Of a stretch of 64,000 nucleotides of DNA, positions 16,351-24,534 are shown in pieces. Source of the stretch: DATBLE01 sp046732255. Its GTDB lineage: Bacteria; Actinomycetota; Thermoleophilia; Gaiellales; Gaiellaceae. The position numbers and the translations under genes were made by a program. The notes under the pieces are model-generated. The model saw nothing but the letters and a program-made list of their open reading frames with translations. It was not told where the DNA came from and made no database searches. Each line of letters begins with the position of its first letter. Position 1 is the first letter of the stretch. Where the stretch lies: the NCBI GenBank assembly GCA_046732255.1, contig JBKPMR010000001.1, positions 10,167 to 74,166 on the forward strand, written 5' to 3'.

Positions 16351-17103
16351 TTACGAGCTTTCCACCTCGGCGTGGATCCGCTGTTTCGCCGTCCTCAACG
16401 GCCCGCCGTCGCGGCCCGCGCGGACGGCGAGGATCTCGGCCAGGATCGACAGCGCCGTCTCGGCCTGGGAGTCGGCGCCGATGTCGAGGCCGCACGGGCC
16501 GGAGATCCGCTCGAGTGCCTCCTCGGCGACACCGGCCTCGAGCAGCCGCTCCCGGCGCCGCTCCTGGTTGCGCCGCGAGCCGAGCGCGCCGATGTAGAAG
16601 GCTTCGCTCTCGAGCGCCCGCTTCAGCGCCGGCTCGTCGAACTTGTCGTCGTGCGTGAGGACGACGACCGCGGTCTGGTGGTCGGGCGCGATCTGGTCGA
16701 GCGCCTCCTCCGGCCACTCGACGATCAGCCGGTCGGCGCTCGGGATCCGCTCGGCGGTCGCGAACTTGGCCCGCGCGTCGGCGACGATCGCCGTCCAGCC
16801 GAGCAGCTTCGCTCCGCGACAGAGAGCCTCGGCAGTGTCGACCGCGCCGTAGACGAAAAGCCGCGGCGGCGGTCCGTACCACTCGGCGAAGACCTTCGAG
16901 CCGTCGTCGAGCTCGAGCAGCCGGTTCCGGCCGCCCCTGAGGATCTCGTCGAACCGCCCGAGCGCGTCGTCCGGGACGCCGTCACCGAGCTCTTCACCGC
17001 CCTCGACGACCAGCCGCTTCGCGCCCGCGCCCGGCCCCTCCACGACCGTGAACAGCACCGCGCGTCCACCGGTGCGGGCGAGCTCCGCGAGGCGCTCGAT
17101 CAC
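16351..17103 (-). CDS. XdhC-family molybdenum hydroxylase maturation protein, Rossmann-domain half
   Basis: 250 residues from the GTG at 17103, overlapping the stop of the upstream half by 4 bases. It carries a short lead region and the XdhC Rossmann domain (RLFVYGAVDTAEALCRGAKLLGW, TAVVVLTHDDKFDEPALKRALES, YIGALGSRRNQERRRERL, ISGPCGLDIGADSQAETALSILAEI). XdhC inserts sulfurated Mo cofactor into xanthine-dehydrogenase-type enzymes. In most genomes this is one protein with the CoxI-like N-terminal part, here encoded separately at 17100-17411. Confidence 0.85.
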   Translation of the reverse strand: MIERLAELARTGGRAVLFTVVEGPGAGAKRLVVEGGEELGDGVPDDALGRFDEILRGGRNRLLELDDGSKVFAEWYGPPPRLFVYGAVDTAEALCRGAKLLGWTAIVADARAKFATAERIPSADRLIVEWPEEALDQIAPDHQTAVVVLTHDDKFDEPALKRALESEAFYIGALGSRRNQERRRERLLEAGVAEEALERISGPCGLDIGADSQAETALSILAEILAVRAGRDGGPLRTAKQRIHAEVESS

Positions 17104-17411
17104 TCGACGCGCTCCACGAACACATCGATCTCGCCGCCGCAGGGCAGCCCGACCTCCCAGGCCTCCTCGTCCTTGATCCCGTAGCTGAGCAGCTTGGGCT
17201 CGCCCGTCACCATCACCTCGCGGGCGTTCTCGTAGACGTCCGACTCCACGCAACCGCCCGAGACCGAGCCGCACATCTGGCCGGACTCGGATACGGCCAG
17301 GCTGGTGCCGACCGGCCGGGGAGCGGAACGACGGGTTGCGACGACCGTCGCGACCACGACCTTCTCGCCCTTCCCGCGCCAGCGCTCGACCTCTTCCAGG
17401 ATCTCCTTCAT
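17100..17411 (-). CDS. XdhC/CoxI N-terminal domain protein
   Basis: 103 residues from the ATG at 17411, overlapping the CoxE-like stop (ATGA). It contains the XdhC/CoxI N-terminal motif: VATVVATRRSAPRPVGTSLAV and GSVSGGCVESDVYENAREV, ending with GLPCGGEIDVFVE, whose CGG is typical of the family. It is split from and coupled to the Rossmann half downstream. Role inferred: Mo-cofactor handling for the hydroxylase encoded at 23.3-27.0 kb. Confidence 0.85.
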   Translation of the reverse strand: MKEILEEVERWRGKGEKVVVATVVATRRSAPRPVGTSLAVSESGQMCGSVSGGCVESDVYENAREVMVTGEPKLLSYGIKDEEAWEVGLPCGGEIDVFVERVE

Positions 17412-18508
17412 GCCGCATGCCTCCTCTCGATGCCGGCCAGGACGCCGGCCAGTTCTTCCAGGCTCTCCAGGTTGTGTCCGGGCAGGAACCGGTCGACGAA
17501 CGGGAGCGCAGCCCGCATGCCGCCGGCGAGCGGCTCGTAGTCGGGGTGCCCCTTCAGCGGATTCACCCACACCACCGAATACGCGCAGCGGGCGAGCCTG
17601 GCCATCTCGCGCGCGACGGTGTGTGCGTCCTCGCGCTCCCAACCGTCGGAGACGATCACGACGACGGCCCCACGCGAGAGCGCCCGCCGGCCCCACTGGT
17701 CGTTGAACGCCTTCAGCGACGCGCCGATTCGCGTCCCGCCGGACCAGTCGACGACGCGCTTCGACGCCTCCGCGAGCGCCCGCTCGGGATCGGTCCCGGC
17801 GAGCTCCTCGGTCAGTCGCGTCAGGCGCGTACCGAACGCAAACGCCTCGACTCCGCGACCGCTCTCGAGCAGGGCATGGACGAAGAGCAGGATCGCCCGC
17901 GAGTAGGGCTCCATCGAGCCGGACACGTCACAGAGCACGATCAGCTTGCGGTTCGTCTCCATCCGCCGGCGGAACGCACGGTCGACCGGGTCGCCGCCGG
18001 TTGCGAGCGACGACCGGACGAGTCGCCGGAGGTCGAGGATCGAGCCGTGCGGGTGAGGACGGAGCCGGCGCGAGCGCCGCTGGGGCCGGGCGAGCGCAAG
18101 CTCGGCGATCATCCCACGCACCCTCGCCAGCTCCTCGGGCGTCAGCTCGGAGAAATCCTTCTCGCGGAGAAGCTCCTGGGCGCTCCAGCCGGAGGCGCGC
18201 TCCTCGCCCTCCGTGCTGGCCTCGGCGTCCTCGGTGCCGTCCCTGGACACGGCGCGCGCGACTTTCACGCGCTGGACCTGAGGCGAGCGCGGCGGCGCGA
18301 GCTCGGGCGCACGCAGGAACCACGCGGCGAAAGCCCGGTCGAAGGCGTCGATGTCCTCCGCACGGGAGACGAGTGTCTGCCGCAACGTCCAGTAGACGTC
18401 ATCGCGCCGGGACAGATCGACCGCGTCGAGCCCGGTCATCGCGTCGGAGATCCGCCCGGGTCCGACCTCGAGCCCGGCCTCGCGCAGCACGCGGCCGAAC
18501 GTGACCAC
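17408..18508 (-). CDS. VWA-domain protein, CoxE-like
   Basis: 366 residues from a GTG at 18508. N-terminal helical region (VTFGRVLREAGLEVGPGRI), an acidic and basic linker near 110-190, then a von Willebrand A domain with the MIDAS motif DVSGSM and IVSDGWERED. CoxE works with the MoxR-type ATPase CoxD during assembly of the active site of CO-dehydrogenase-type molybdenum enzymes. Start choice is tentative because the MoxR stop is 17 bases away with no obvious ribosome site. Confidence 0.87.
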   Translation of the reverse strand: MVTFGRVLREAGLEVGPGRISDAMTGLDAVDLSRRDDVYWTLRQTLVSRAEDIDAFDRAFAAWFLRAPELAPPRSPQVQRVKVARAVSRDGTEDAEASTEGEERASGWSAQELLREKDFSELTPEELARVRGMIAELALARPQRRSRRLRPHPHGSILDLRRLVRSSLATGGDPVDRAFRRRMETNRKLIVLCDVSGSMEPYSRAILLFVHALLESGRGVEAFAFGTRLTRLTEELAGTDPERALAEASKRVVDWSGGTRIGASLKAFNDQWGRRALSRGAVVVIVSDGWEREDAHTVAREMARLARCAYSVVWVNPLKGHPDYEPLAGGMRAALPFVDRFLPGHNLESLEELAGVLAGIERRHAA

Positions 18509-18524
18509 CTGGCGGACGATCGGC

Positions 18525-19397
18525 TCAGCCAGCGCGGGCCTCCGCGACCAGCGAGGCGAGGGCGCTGTCCCGCACCGTTTCGAGATCCTCGTGGTACTTC
18601 AGCACCGAGCCGAGCGTCTGCTCGACGATCGCGGCGTCGAGCTCGTCACGGCCGAGCGCGTCCAGCGCCTGCGCCCAGTCGATCGTCTCCGCGACGCCGG
18701 GCGGCTTGGCGAGATCGAGGCCGCGGAGCCCGCGGACGAATCGAGCCGCCTGAGCGGCCAGCCGCTCGGGGATCCCGGGGACCCGCAGCACGACGATCTC
18801 GATCTCGCGCTCGAGCGCCGGGTGGCCGATCCAGTGAAACAGGCAGCGCCGTTTGAGCGCGTCGTGCAGCTCCCGCGTGCGGTTGGAGGTGAGGATGACG
18901 CTCGGCCGGCGTCTGGCGGCGATCGTCCCGATCTCGGGGATCGTGATCTGAAAGTCCGAGAGCACCTCGAGCAGGAATGCCTCGAACTCCTCGTCGGCGC
19001 GGTCGATCTCGTCGATGAGCAGGACGACCGGCTCCTCGCTGTCGATCGCCTCGAGCAGCGGCCGCCGGATCAGGAATTCGGGGCCGAAGAGCTCCTCCTC
19101 CTGCACCGTCCCCTCCTGGGCGGCACGGATGTGCAGGAGCTGACGGGAGTAGTTCCACTCGTAGACCGCGTGGGCGACGTCGAGACCCTCGTAGCACTGC
19201 AGACGGATCAGCCGCGCAGGCAACGTCCGGGCGAGCGCCTTCGCCGCCTCGGTCTTGCCGACGCCGGCCTCGCCTTCCAGCAGGAGCGGCTTTTCCAGGC
19301 GAAGCGAGAGGAACAGCGCCGTCGCCAGGCCGCGATCGGGGAGGTAGTCGGCAGCGCGCAGTGAGCGCTCGAGGTCGTCGATCGTCGTGAACGCCAT
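18525..19397 (-). CDS. MoxR-family AAA+ ATPase, CoxD-like
   Basis: 290 residues. Walker A LEGEAGVGKTEAAKAL (about 41-56), Walker B VVLLIDEIDRADEEFEAFLLE, sensor 1 ILTSNRTRELHDALKRRCLFHW. It is the first gene of a minus-strand operon MoxR - VWA - XdhC-N - XdhC-C, the order seen next to CO-dehydrogenase and xanthine-dehydrogenase-type loci. MoxR and VWA partners act as a chaperone pair in metal-enzyme maturation. Confidence 0.92.
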   Translation of the reverse strand: MAFTTIDDLERSLRAADYLPDRGLATALFLSLRLEKPLLLEGEAGVGKTEAAKALARTLPARLIRLQCYEGLDVAHAVYEWNYSRQLLHIRAAQEGTVQEEELFGPEFLIRRPLLEAIDSEEPVVLLIDEIDRADEEFEAFLLEVLSDFQITIPEIGTIAARRRPSVILTSNRTRELHDALKRRCLFHWIGHPALEREIEIVVLRVPGIPERLAAQAARFVRGLRGLDLAKPPGVAETIDWAQALDALGRDELDAAIVEQTLGSVLKYHEDLETVRDSALASLVAEARAG

Positions 19398-19474
19398 CGA
19401 GATAACTCTAGTTCTTGGGAAGAGGATCCTCGTACTCCGCGTTCTTGGTAGCGGCAGCGACAGAGGAGGACGAG

Positions 19475-19870
19475 ATGGCGGGACTCACCGGCGAGGTGCG
19501 CGAGGCGCTGGACGGGACGCATCACTGGAGCGTCGCCACGCTGAACCCCGACGGGTCACCCCAGGCGACGCCGATGTGGGCAGGCCTGCGCGGCGACCTG
19601 ATCCTGATCAATACGGCGGTCGGCCGGAAGAAGGACCGGAACCTGAGCTCCGATCCACGCACCGCCCTCTGCATCCACCTCCCGGGCCCGGGAGCCCGAA
19701 ACATCGGGATCCAGGCCCGGGTCGTCGAACGGATCGAGGGCGATCAGGCGGCCGCGGACATCGACGAGCTGGCGCGCAAGTACACCGGCGGCGACTACGC
19801 CGGCTGGACGCCTGACATGCGGCGCGTCACCTACCTGCTCGAGCCGCACCATGTCTGGGCGCGGCTGTAG
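19475..19870 (+). CDS. PPOX-class F420-dependent enzyme, paralogue 1
   Basis: 131 residues from the ATG at 19475 (GAGGAGGACGAG upstream). Split-barrel flavin-binding fold: HWSVATLNPDGSPQATPMW, INTAVGRKKDRNLSSDPR, then a strand with ARVVERIEGDQA. This family uses F420 or flavin as redox carrier. It is a close paralogue of the protein at 20850 (shared VNPDGSPQ/T-W/GRKK-RNL pattern), with a metallo-hydrolase gene between them. Confidence 0.85.
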   Translation: MAGLTGEVREALDGTHHWSVATLNPDGSPQATPMWAGLRGDLILINTAVGRKKDRNLSSDPRTALCIHLPGPGARNIGIQARVVERIEGDQAAADIDELARKYTGGDYAGWTPDMRRVTYLLEPHHVWARL

Positions 19871-19917
19871 CCGAACGTCGCGTTGACTTCCGGGCCTCGC
19901 GGGCGTACAAACGCCGC

Positions 19918-20784
19918 GTGGCGACGCACGAGATCCGCCTGCTGCCGCTGATCGACGTCTACGTCGAATCGAGCTTCCTCGTGCTCGCCCGGAACATGGG
20001 CACTCCGGTGTGGGTGCACACCTGGGGCATCCTGATCCTCGGCAATCCCGTCGGGCCGATCCTCGTCGACACTGGGGCGATGGAGCCCGGGATCATGACG
20101 CGGCTCGGCATGCAGGGCCGTGTCGACGAGGAGATGGAACTCGAGAACGCGCTCGCCGCCCACGGCGTCGGGATCGGCGACATCGCAGCCGTTCTCCACA
20201 CGCACTGCCACATCGACCACGCGGGACAGGACGACCGTTTCCCGATGACGACGCCGGTGGTGATCAACCGGCGCGAGCTGGAGCACTCGGTCTCGGGCCT
20301 GATGGGCGAGCAGTACCCGGCCGAGTACGTGAAGCATCACGTCGACCGTCTGCACACACGGGGGGCGCTTCGGCTGCTCGATCTGGAGCTCTCCGGGCCC
20401 GACCAGATCTTCGACGGGATCGTCTGCGAGGCGGCGGGCGGGCACACCGAGGGTTCGATGAACGTCCTGGTCGAGACCGCCGAGGGAACGGCCTGCATCT
20501 GCGGGGACGTGATCTACGACATCCAGAACCAGGCGGTCGATCCCTGGCACCAGATCCTTGCCTTCGAGCCTCAGACGACCGGCAACCACACGCTGACCAA
20601 GCGCTCCGAGAAGGCCGCGATCAAGAAGGCGCTGAACCACGAGTTCGTGCTGCCGCTCCACGACTTCCCCGCGCGGGTCGAGGGCGGACGCGTCGTCGCG
20701 CGGCTGAAGCACGCGGTCCCCGGCCCCGAGTTCGACGTTGCCGAGTTCGCCGCCCAGGTGGCAGAGCCCGTCGCGGCCGTCTAG
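19918..20784 (+). CDS. MBL-fold metallo-hydrolase, AHL-lactonase-like
   Basis: 288 residues from a GTG. The zinc motif HTHCHIDHAGQD (near 95-106) fits HxHxDH, with further ligands in AAGGHTEGSM (His) and CICGDVIYD (Asp) and a C-terminal His. The closest known fold type is the N-acyl-homoserine lactonase group, but the substrate is unproven. Same strand and close spacing to the two F420-type genes on both sides. Confidence 0.88.
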   Translation: MATHEIRLLPLIDVYVESSFLVLARNMGTPVWVHTWGILILGNPVGPILVDTGAMEPGIMTRLGMQGRVDEEMELENALAAHGVGIGDIAAVLHTHCHIDHAGQDDRFPMTTPVVINRRELEHSVSGLMGEQYPAEYVKHHVDRLHTRGALRLLDLELSGPDQIFDGIVCEAAGGHTEGSMNVLVETAEGTACICGDVIYDIQNQAVDPWHQILAFEPQTTGNHTLTKRSEKAAIKKALNHEFVLPLHDFPARVEGGRVVARLKHAVPGPEFDVAEFAAQVAEPVAAV

Positions 20785-20849
20785 GACGGGGCCGCGACCC
20801 ACTGACCTGCTCGTGTAGCGTCAGCAACCACACCCGAAAGGAACATGCG

Positions 20850-21254
20850 ATGGCGGAATTACCCGAGAACGTCCGCAAGCGGCTCGAGGAACCGAACTTC
20901 TGGCACTTGGCGACGGTCAATCCGGACGGCTCGCCGCAATCGACCACTATCTGGGTCGACGTTCGCGACGGAAAGATCCTCGTCAACAGCGCTCTGGGCC
21001 GCAAAAAACCCCGAAACCTCGAGCGCGAACCGCGCGTCGCTCTCTCGTGGCACGGGTCGTCCGACGCAGGCTACGAGAGCTACGGGATCCAGGGACGCGT
21101 CGTCGATACGTACACCGGTGACCGGGCAGAGGCGGACATCGACTCGCTGGCGCAGAAGTACATCGGTCAGTCGCCGTATCCCTGGCGCAGTCCTGGCGAG
21201 CGACGAATCAGCTACCTGGTCGAGCCCACGAACGTCTTCGTGATGGGGGGCTGA
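20850..21254 (+). CDS. PPOX-class F420-dependent enzyme, paralogue 2
   Basis: 134 residues from the ATG at 20850 (GAAAGGAAC upstream; another ATG at 20845 is in the wrong frame). Same split-barrel pattern as paralogue 1: FWHLATVNPDGSPQSTTIW, LVNSALGRKKPRNLEREPRVALSW, ending YLVEPTNVFVMGG. Substrate unknown. A run of six G immediately precedes its stop, and the next frame continues into the solute-binding-like gene. Confidence 0.85.
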   Translation: MAELPENVRKRLEEPNFWHLATVNPDGSPQSTTIWVDVRDGKILVNSALGRKKPRNLEREPRVALSWHGSSDAGYESYGIQGRVVDTYTGDRAEADIDSLAQKYIGQSPYPWRSPGERRISYLVEPTNVFVMGG

Positions 21255-21318
21255 TTCGAGCAACGCGCTCGGCGCGCCCGTCCCGTTCACCGGCCGCTAC
21301 GCCCTGCAGGGCCGCTCG

Positions 21319-22143
21319 ATGCGGGTCGGGCTCGAGCTGTGGGCCCGCAACTCCGGACGGGAACTCGTCGCTCTGGACGACGAGAGCCTTGCGCAGGTCG
21401 CGACCAGGGTTCACGAGCAGCTCGTCGAGCAGGGATGTAACCCGGTTCTCGGGCCATACGGGAGCGACACGACGCGGGCGGTCGCGCGCGCCCGGCGAGG
21501 CCGAATCGTCTGGAACCACGGCGCGGCAGCGGATGACGTGCAGCAGCTTCCGGGCGTGGTCTCCGTGTCGACTCCGGCGAGCCGCTACCTCGTAGCGCTT
21601 GCGCAGGCGGCTGTCCGGCTCGGTGCGGCGCGGCTCGCGGTTCTGACAGCACCCGGAGCCTTCGCAGCCCTGGCCCGGAAAGGCCTCGAGGGAGAGGCCC
21701 CCTCGCTCGGCATCGAGCTCGTCGGCAATGCAACCTGCGCCGACTGCGTGCTCCTGTGCGGGTCGGTCGAGTGGGAGGCGGAGCGCTTTCGCGAGCTGGA
21801 CAGCAGTGGGCGGCTTCTCTTCGGCGGGATCTCGCCCGGTCTGCCGCAGGCCCCGCCCGTCTGGCCGGACGGCACGCTCGCGCCAGTTCAATGGCATCCC
21901 GAGCTCGGAGGGCCGTCGGGGCTCGAGGACTATGTCGCCGCACAGGCGTACGCGGTGGCGCTGATCGCCGAGCGCTGCCTCGCGCTCGATCCTACGGATC
22001 CACTCTCAGCCGCCCGCTCGCTCGCAACCGACACCTTCTTCGGCCGGTTCGAGCTGGACGACACCGGCCGACAGAGCGGTCACCAGCTTTGCGTCGTCCG
22101 CTGGCGACGCGGCCGCCAGACACTCGTCCCGGCCGGCACCTAG
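21319..22143 (+). CDS. Periplasmic-binding-protein-like (type 1) domain without signal peptide
   Basis: 274 residues from the first ATG, but the conserved N-terminus of branched-chain-amino-acid-type binding proteins (GAPVPFTGRYALQGRSM) is encoded upstream of it, in a frame open from 21244 that has no ATG, GTG or TTG. The true start is therefore unclear. The fold pattern continues with NPVLGPYGSDTTRAVA, VWNHGAAADD, VSVSTPASRYLVALAQAAVRLGA and LFGGISPG. No signal peptide and no transporter genes adjoin, so a cytoplasmic sensor is possible. It converges on the methyltransferase gene, the two stops sharing CTAG. Confidence 0.65.
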   Translation: MRVGLELWARNSGRELVALDDESLAQVATRVHEQLVEQGCNPVLGPYGSDTTRAVARARRGRIVWNHGAAADDVQQLPGVVSVSTPASRYLVALAQAAVRLGAARLAVLTAPGAFAALARKGLEGEAPSLGIELVGNATCADCVLLCGSVEWEAERFRELDSSGRLLFGGISPGLPQAPPVWPDGTLAPVQWHPELGGPSGLEDYVAAQAYAVALIAERCLALDPTDPLSAARSLATDTFFGRFELDDTGRQSGHQLCVVRWRRGRQTLVPAGT

Positions 22144-23234
22144 CCGGACAGCCGGTAGAACCGCCAGAAGTCGTTCTCGATCGGCAGCACCTCGAACTCG
22201 GCAAAGCCGGCTTGCCTCGCGTACGCTCGCACGGTGCTCTCCCGCATCACCGTGCCGGTGCCGGCCGGATCCTCGCCGACCATGCCCACCGGCAGGCAGT
22301 GGAGGACGCTGAAGCCGTAGTAGAGGCGCTCGACCGGCCCGGCGTCCAGCGAGAAGCGCTCGGCGGTCCGCTCGTCGCCGACGATCACCGATCCACCTTC
22401 GGCGAGCAGCCCGCGCAGCGTCCTGAGCACCTCGACCGGATACGACATGTCGTGCAGGGCCTCGAAGACGGTGACGAGGTCGTATCGGCCGGAAAAGCCG
22501 GGATCGGCCGCGTTGACGTGGTGGAAGGTAACCCGATCCTCGACGCCGCTTCCCGGAAGCAGCTCGCGGGCGCGGGCGATCGACGCCTCGTCCAGGTCGA
22601 TCCCGTCGACGGTCACGTGCGGGTACCCCCGCGCGATCGCGATCGACGACCGCCCCAGCCCGCAGGCGACGTCGGCGACCCGTGCGGGCGGATCCGCCTG
22701 GAGCCGCGCGTGGACATCGGGTACGGCGGGCAGCCACTCCGTCGTGAGCAGGTTCTCGAACATCGGCCGCGTGAAGCGCGCCTGCCCCTCGTGGAGGTCG
22801 GCGCCGTACTGGGCGTACGGAACGCCGTCACCGGAGCGGAAGGCATCCAGCAGCGCGTCGAGCGGCCGCACGCACGCGACGAACGCCTGCGCCATCGGGG
22901 CGACGCAGTTCAGGCTGCTCTCGCTCAAGAGGGGCTCCTGGTGCCCCTCCGGAAGCTCGTACCGCCGGTCACCGGCCTCGGCGTCCGGATGGTCGACGTC
23001 GAGGATCCCGCTCATCGCCTGCTGCTCGAGCCACTCGCGCGCGTACCGCTCGTGGATCCCGGCCGCCTGGGCGAGCTCGCCCGAGGTGCTCGCACCGTGC
23101 TCGGCGAGCGTGCGGTATAAGCCGAGCCGGTCGCCGACGTAGATGGTGAGAAGATCGAACGCGCCGAGCGTCGCCTCGAACAGCCTCTCGACGAGCGCAT
23201 CACGGCGCTCCTCGTTCGTCGCCCGAGAGGTCAT
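22140..23234 (-). CDS. SAM-dependent methyltransferase with winged-helix N-domain (Rv2258c-like)
   Basis: 364 residues. N-terminal dimerisation/winged-helix region (YRTLAEHGASTSGELAQAAGIHERYAREWLEQQAMSG begins near 42), then a class I methyltransferase core: VADVACGLGRSSIAIARGYP (SAM loop), VDGIDLDEASIARAREL, and FEALHDMSYPVEVLRTLRG with the acidic/His motif. The C-terminus is conserved to the end. Substrate unknown, likely a small molecule. It is divergent from the Mo-hydroxylase operon with about 70 bases between. Confidence 0.85.
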   Translation of the reverse strand: MTSRATNEERRDALVERLFEATLGAFDLLTIYVGDRLGLYRTLAEHGASTSGELAQAAGIHERYAREWLEQQAMSGILDVDHPDAEAGDRRYELPEGHQEPLLSESSLNCVAPMAQAFVACVRPLDALLDAFRSGDGVPYAQYGADLHEGQARFTRPMFENLLTTEWLPAVPDVHARLQADPPARVADVACGLGRSSIAIARGYPHVTVDGIDLDEASIARARELLPGSGVEDRVTFHHVNAADPGFSGRYDLVTVFEALHDMSYPVEVLRTLRGLLAEGGSVIVGDERTAERFSLDAGPVERLYYGFSVLHCLPVGMVGEDPAGTGTVMRESTVRAYARQAGFAEFEVLPIENDFWRFYRLSG

Positions 23235-23305
23235 GCCTGCCTCCTTCGACTGTGATTTCGCCGCGCGCAGCCTACGACGGTTCCTTGTTTGACAGCAAGG
23301 CCCGT

Positions 23306-24082
23306 ATGACTGGAGAATCGCAAGCGGTGGGCCTGAACGACGTCTCGGTGCTGGTCCCGTCCTCGGCCGACGAGGCGGTCGCGGCGTTCGGCGACGGAGC
23401 GGACGTCACCGTCGTCGCCGGGGGGACGATCGTCATGCCCGAGCTCGTCGCGGGACGGCTCCGCCCGAAGAGGGCGCTCCTTCTCGGAAGGGCCGGTCTT
23501 GCGGGCATCAGCCGCACAGACGGCACGGTGACGATCGGCGCCGTGACGCCCGTCTCGAAGCTGGCGGACGCCGATCCGCCGCTCGCGCAGGCCGCCGATC
23601 ATCTCGGCGACATCGAGGTCAGATCGCAGGCGACCGTCGGCGGCAACATCTGCGCCGTCTCGTCCGAGGACACGCCGCGCGGCGACCTTCAGGCGGCGCT
23701 GCTCGCGCTCGGCGCGACCGTGCGTTCGGCCGGCAAGGGCGGCGAGCGGAGCGAGCCGCTGGAGGACTTCCTCGCGGACGGCAGCGGCCGGCTGGTCCTG
23801 GACGTCTCATACGACGACGTCGCCCGCCAGGCCGGCTACGCCGCCGTCTGGCGTCCACACTCGCACCACTACACGATCCTGGCCGTCGCGGCCGCGCGCC
23901 GAGACGGGGAGCTCCGGCTCGCGGCCACCGGGGTCGCGCCGCGGGCGGTCCTGTTGAACCCTGACGATCCCCTCGCCGGCCTCGAGCCGCGCGACGACAC
24001 ACTTGCATCCACGTGGTACCGCACCACGCTGCTGCCGCGCCTGGTCGAGCGCGCCCTTGCCCAACTGGAGGAGGCCGGATGA
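23306..24082 (+). CDS. FAD-binding subunit of a xanthine dehydrogenase/CO-dehydrogenase-type enzyme
   Basis: 258 residues from the ATG at 23306 (GTG at 23327 is an alternative). VVAGGTIVMPELVAGRL is the first FAD loop and TVGGNICAVSSEDTPRGDLQAALLALGA the second; the C-terminal CoxM-type domain is short. It passes electrons from the 2Fe-2S subunit to the acceptor. Its stop overlaps the start of the next gene (ATGA). Confidence 0.9.
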   Translation: MTGESQAVGLNDVSVLVPSSADEAVAAFGDGADVTVVAGGTIVMPELVAGRLRPKRALLLGRAGLAGISRTDGTVTIGAVTPVSKLADADPPLAQAADHLGDIEVRSQATVGGNICAVSSEDTPRGDLQAALLALGATVRSAGKGGERSEPLEDFLADGSGRLVLDVSYDDVARQAGYAAVWRPHSHHYTILAVAAARRDGELRLAATGVAPRAVLLNPDDPLAGLEPRDDTLASTWYRTTLLPRLVERALAQLEEAG

Positions 24083-24534
24083 ACCTGACCCTCAACGGCG
24101 TCGACTACCAGGTCGAGAGTCACGGCCTGCGCCCACTGCTCCACGTGCTGCGCGAGGAGCTCGGGATCACCAGCCCGAAGGCCGGCTGCCAGCAAGGCGG
24201 GTGCGGGACGTGCACGGTGCTGGTCGACGGCGATCCGCGCCGCTCGTGCCTGCTCCCCCTCGCCGCCGTCGACGGTGCGGCGATCACGACGGTCGAAGGG
24301 CTCGGGACCCCCGAGCATCTGGCCCCGGTGCAGGCGGCCTTCCACGAGCACTACGGCTCGCAATGCGGCTTCTGCACGCCGGGCTTCCTGCTGGCGACGC
24401 ACGCGTTGATCGAGCGCTCGCCTCGAGCGGGGCGCACCGAGATCGAGGAGGCCCTGGCCGGCCACGTCTGCCGCTGCACGGGGTACGTGAAGATCCTGGA
24501 AGCGGTCGAGACGGCAGTGGGAGGTGCGGCATGA
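24079..24534 (+). CDS. [2Fe-2S] subunit of the molybdenum hydroxylase
   Basis: 151 residues. Plant-type cluster Cys37, Cys42, Cys45 and Cys57 (GCQQGGCGTCTV...C), and the helical-domain cluster Cys96, Cys99, Cys131 and Cys133 (QCGFCTPGF, CRCTGY). Both clusters are intact, so electrons can run from the Mo site to FAD. ATGA overlaps couple it to the FAD gene before and the Mo-subunit gene after. Confidence 0.95.
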   Translation: MNLTLNGVDYQVESHGLRPLLHVLREELGITSPKAGCQQGGCGTCTVLVDGDPRRSCLLPLAAVDGAAITTVEGLGTPEHLAPVQAAFHEHYGSQCGFCTPGFLLATHALIERSPRAGRTEIEEALAGHVCRCTGYVKILEAVETAVGGAA

